Shown here: one piece after another, positions 63,099 to 64,000 of the stretch | Numbering within the stretch: the first letter of the stretch is position 1 | Layout: the number at the start of each line of letters is the position of its first letter | Assembly (NCBI RefSeq): GCF_001544615.1 | Contig: NZ_FCNV02000003.1 | Span: forward strand, 1-64,000 | Length of the DNA stretch: 64,000 nucleotides | Direction: 5' to 3' | Source: Caballeronia concitans | GTDB lineage: Bacteria > Pseudomonadota > Gammaproteobacteria > Burkholderiales > Burkholderiaceae | Notes under the pieces: model-generated | What the model was told of the DNA's origin: nothing | The model's database searches: none | The model's input: the letters and a program-made list of their open reading frames with translations, nothing else | Position numbers and translations under genes: made by a program

Positions 63099-63264
63099 AG
63101 TATTCGCGCGCACGCGGGTGCGCGGGTCTTGCCTCTGTGGGTTGCTGATCCGGACGGGGCGTGGCGCGGCGGTGTCTCTGCCCGCGAGCGCAGCCCCGGA
63201 CGTTCGATCTTAGCCGAAATCCGAAGCGCCGGAAGCGGGCGGTTTCAGCGCCTGCAAAAGACAA

Positions 63265-63294
63265 CGGGCTCCGCGTCTGGAAACGCGGAGCCCG
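63265..63294. terminator. Hairpin terminator after the binding-protein gene
   Basis: CGGGCTCCGCGT pairs perfectly with ACGCGGAGCCCG over 12 bp around a 6-base loop. It follows the stop of the minus-strand binding-protein gene by 23 bases, with TTG-TCTTTTG after the stem on that strand. Confidence 0.75.
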
Positions 63295-63317
63295 CTTGTT
63301 GAACGCTCAGGAAGCGA

Positions 63318-64000
63318 TTAGCCGCCGTACACGTCGAAGTCGAAGTACTTCTTCTCGAGCTTCTTGTAGGTGCCGTCCTTGATGATGTCGGCGATCGCCT
63401 TGTCGATCTTCGCCTTCAGGTCGGTGTCTTCCTTGCGCAGACCGATGCCCGCGCCGTTGCCGAGGATCTTCGCATCGACGAGATCCTTGCCCGCGAAGTC
63501 GAAGCCCGCGCCGCGCGGCGTCTTCAGGAAGCCGAGGTCGGCCTGCACCGCGTCTTGCAGCGCGGCGTCCAGACGGCCCGAGGTCAGGTCGGCGTAGACC
63601 TGGTCCTGGTTCTGGTACGGCGTGACCGTCACGCCCTTCGGCGCCCAGTAGGTCTTCGCGTACGTTTCCTGGATCGTGCCCTGTTCGACGCCCACGTTCT
63701 TGCCCTTCAGGCTTTCAGCCGTCGGCTGGATGTTGCTGCCTTTCTTCGCGACGAGGCGCGTCGGCGTGTTGAAGAGCTTGCTCGAGAAGGCGATCTGCTC
63801 GGCGCGTTGCGGCGTCATCGACATGGACGAGAGCACGCCGTCGAACTTCTTGGCCTTGAGCGCGGGGATCATGCCGTCGAAGTCGTTTTCGATCCACACG
63901 CACTTGGCCTTCAGGCGCGTGCAGATTTCATTGCCGAGATCGATGTCGAAACCGACCAGCTTGCCGTCCGAACCCTTCGATTCGAACGGGGGGTAGCTTG
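63318..64000 (-). CDS. ABC transporter periplasmic binding protein for polar amino acids, 3' part
   Basis: This encodes the C-terminal 226 or so residues of a solute-binding protein of the HisJ/ArgT/LAO family, cut by the window edge. YPPFESKGSDGKLVGFDIDL, DFDGMIPALKAKKFDGVLSS and PQRAEQIAFSSKLFNTPTR are ligand-site signatures. A GMTITPxR-like SSMSMTPQRAEQIAFS segment and KKYFDFDVYGG at the C-terminus support the lysine/arginine/ornithine/histidine group. The signal peptide lies outside the window. It is upstream of the deacylase gene on the same strand, with a hairpin between. Confidence 0.92.
   Translation of the reverse strand, partial: SYPPFESKGSDGKLVGFDIDLGNEICTRLKAKCVWIENDFDGMIPALKAKKFDGVLSSMSMTPQRAEQIAFSSKLFNTPTRLVAKKGSNIQPTAESLKGKNVGVEQGTIQETYAKTYWAPKGVTVTPYQNQDQVYADLTSGRLDAALQDAVQADLGFLKTPRGAGFDFAGKDLVDAKILGNGAGIGLRKEDTDLKAKIDKAIADIIKDGTYKKLEKKYFDFDVYGG

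Noticed and set aside
1-64000. tRNA, rRNA, CRISPR arrays, insertion sequences, prophage or integrase genes
   Set aside because: I scanned both strands for T-loop-like sequences, regularly spaced direct repeats, transposase motifs and attachment-site duplications and found none that I can support.

Overview
The window is a high-GC chromosomal segment from a betaproteobacterium of the Burkholderia sensu lato group (Caballeronia or Paraburkholderia type). The basis is Burkholderia-style porins at both ends, a DUF2827 protein, a GabT/GabD pair, a PaoABC-type molybdo-aldehyde oxidase, and strong GC bias at third codon positions. I see no tRNA, rRNA, CRISPR array, insertion sequence, phage or conjugation gene. 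It reads as ordinary metabolic and accessory chromosome rather than a mobile island.

Layout. 1-10.4 kb: the 5' part of a porin gene, a MATE exporter, a YnfA-type membrane protein, DUF2891, an MHS-family permease, two unknown proteins, and an acyl-CoA dehydrogenase/acyl-CoA ligase pair followed by a DUF2501 secreted protein. 10.4-22.9 kb: a DUF6572-like protein, an AI-2E family transporter, a PQQ-dehydrogenase/di-haem cytochrome/ankyrin operon, 3-hydroxyacyl-CoA dehydrogenase, DUF2827, a cupin, a two-gene ABC exporter, an exported MsrB and a membrane metallophosphoesterase. 22.9-28.7 kb: gabT-gabD, divergent from an M20 amidohydrolase, then a chemoreceptor. 28.8-32.8 kb: small proteins, a short GT9-like protein, a UdgX-family fusion and a MocA-like nucleotidyltransferase. 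32.9-36.8 kb: paoABC.

37-50 kb: an unknown protein with a GNAT-like end, GFA and DUF72 proteins, a sedolisin plus serine-carboxypeptidase pair, a secreted HNH-like protein, an L,D-transpeptidase, a DMT exporter, glycogen phosphorylase and DUF6232. 50-56 kb: MarR, an ACS-family permease with an Ldh-type dehydrogenase and LysR regulator, and ArsR plus an old yellow enzyme. 56-64 kb: aspT-aspD (aspartate:alanine exchange and aspartate 4-decarboxylation), a second porin, an NTF2-like protein, an AstE/AspA-like deacylase and the 3' part of a polar amino-acid binding protein gene.

Working together: gabT/gabD make succinate from GABA; AspT/AspD form a known decarboxylative exchange cycle; PaoABC with the MocA-like protein oxidises aldehydes in the periplasm; the quinoprotein passes electrons to the two-haem cytochrome; the S53 and S10 peptidases look like a peptide-degrading pair. 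The items most worth a second look are the UdgX-family protein that lacks the signature histidine of its KRRIH loop, the quinoprotein with a lanthanide-type Asp-x-Asp, and several clear inverted or direct repeats in divergent promoter regions. All functional calls come from motifs recognised by eye; no database search was run.
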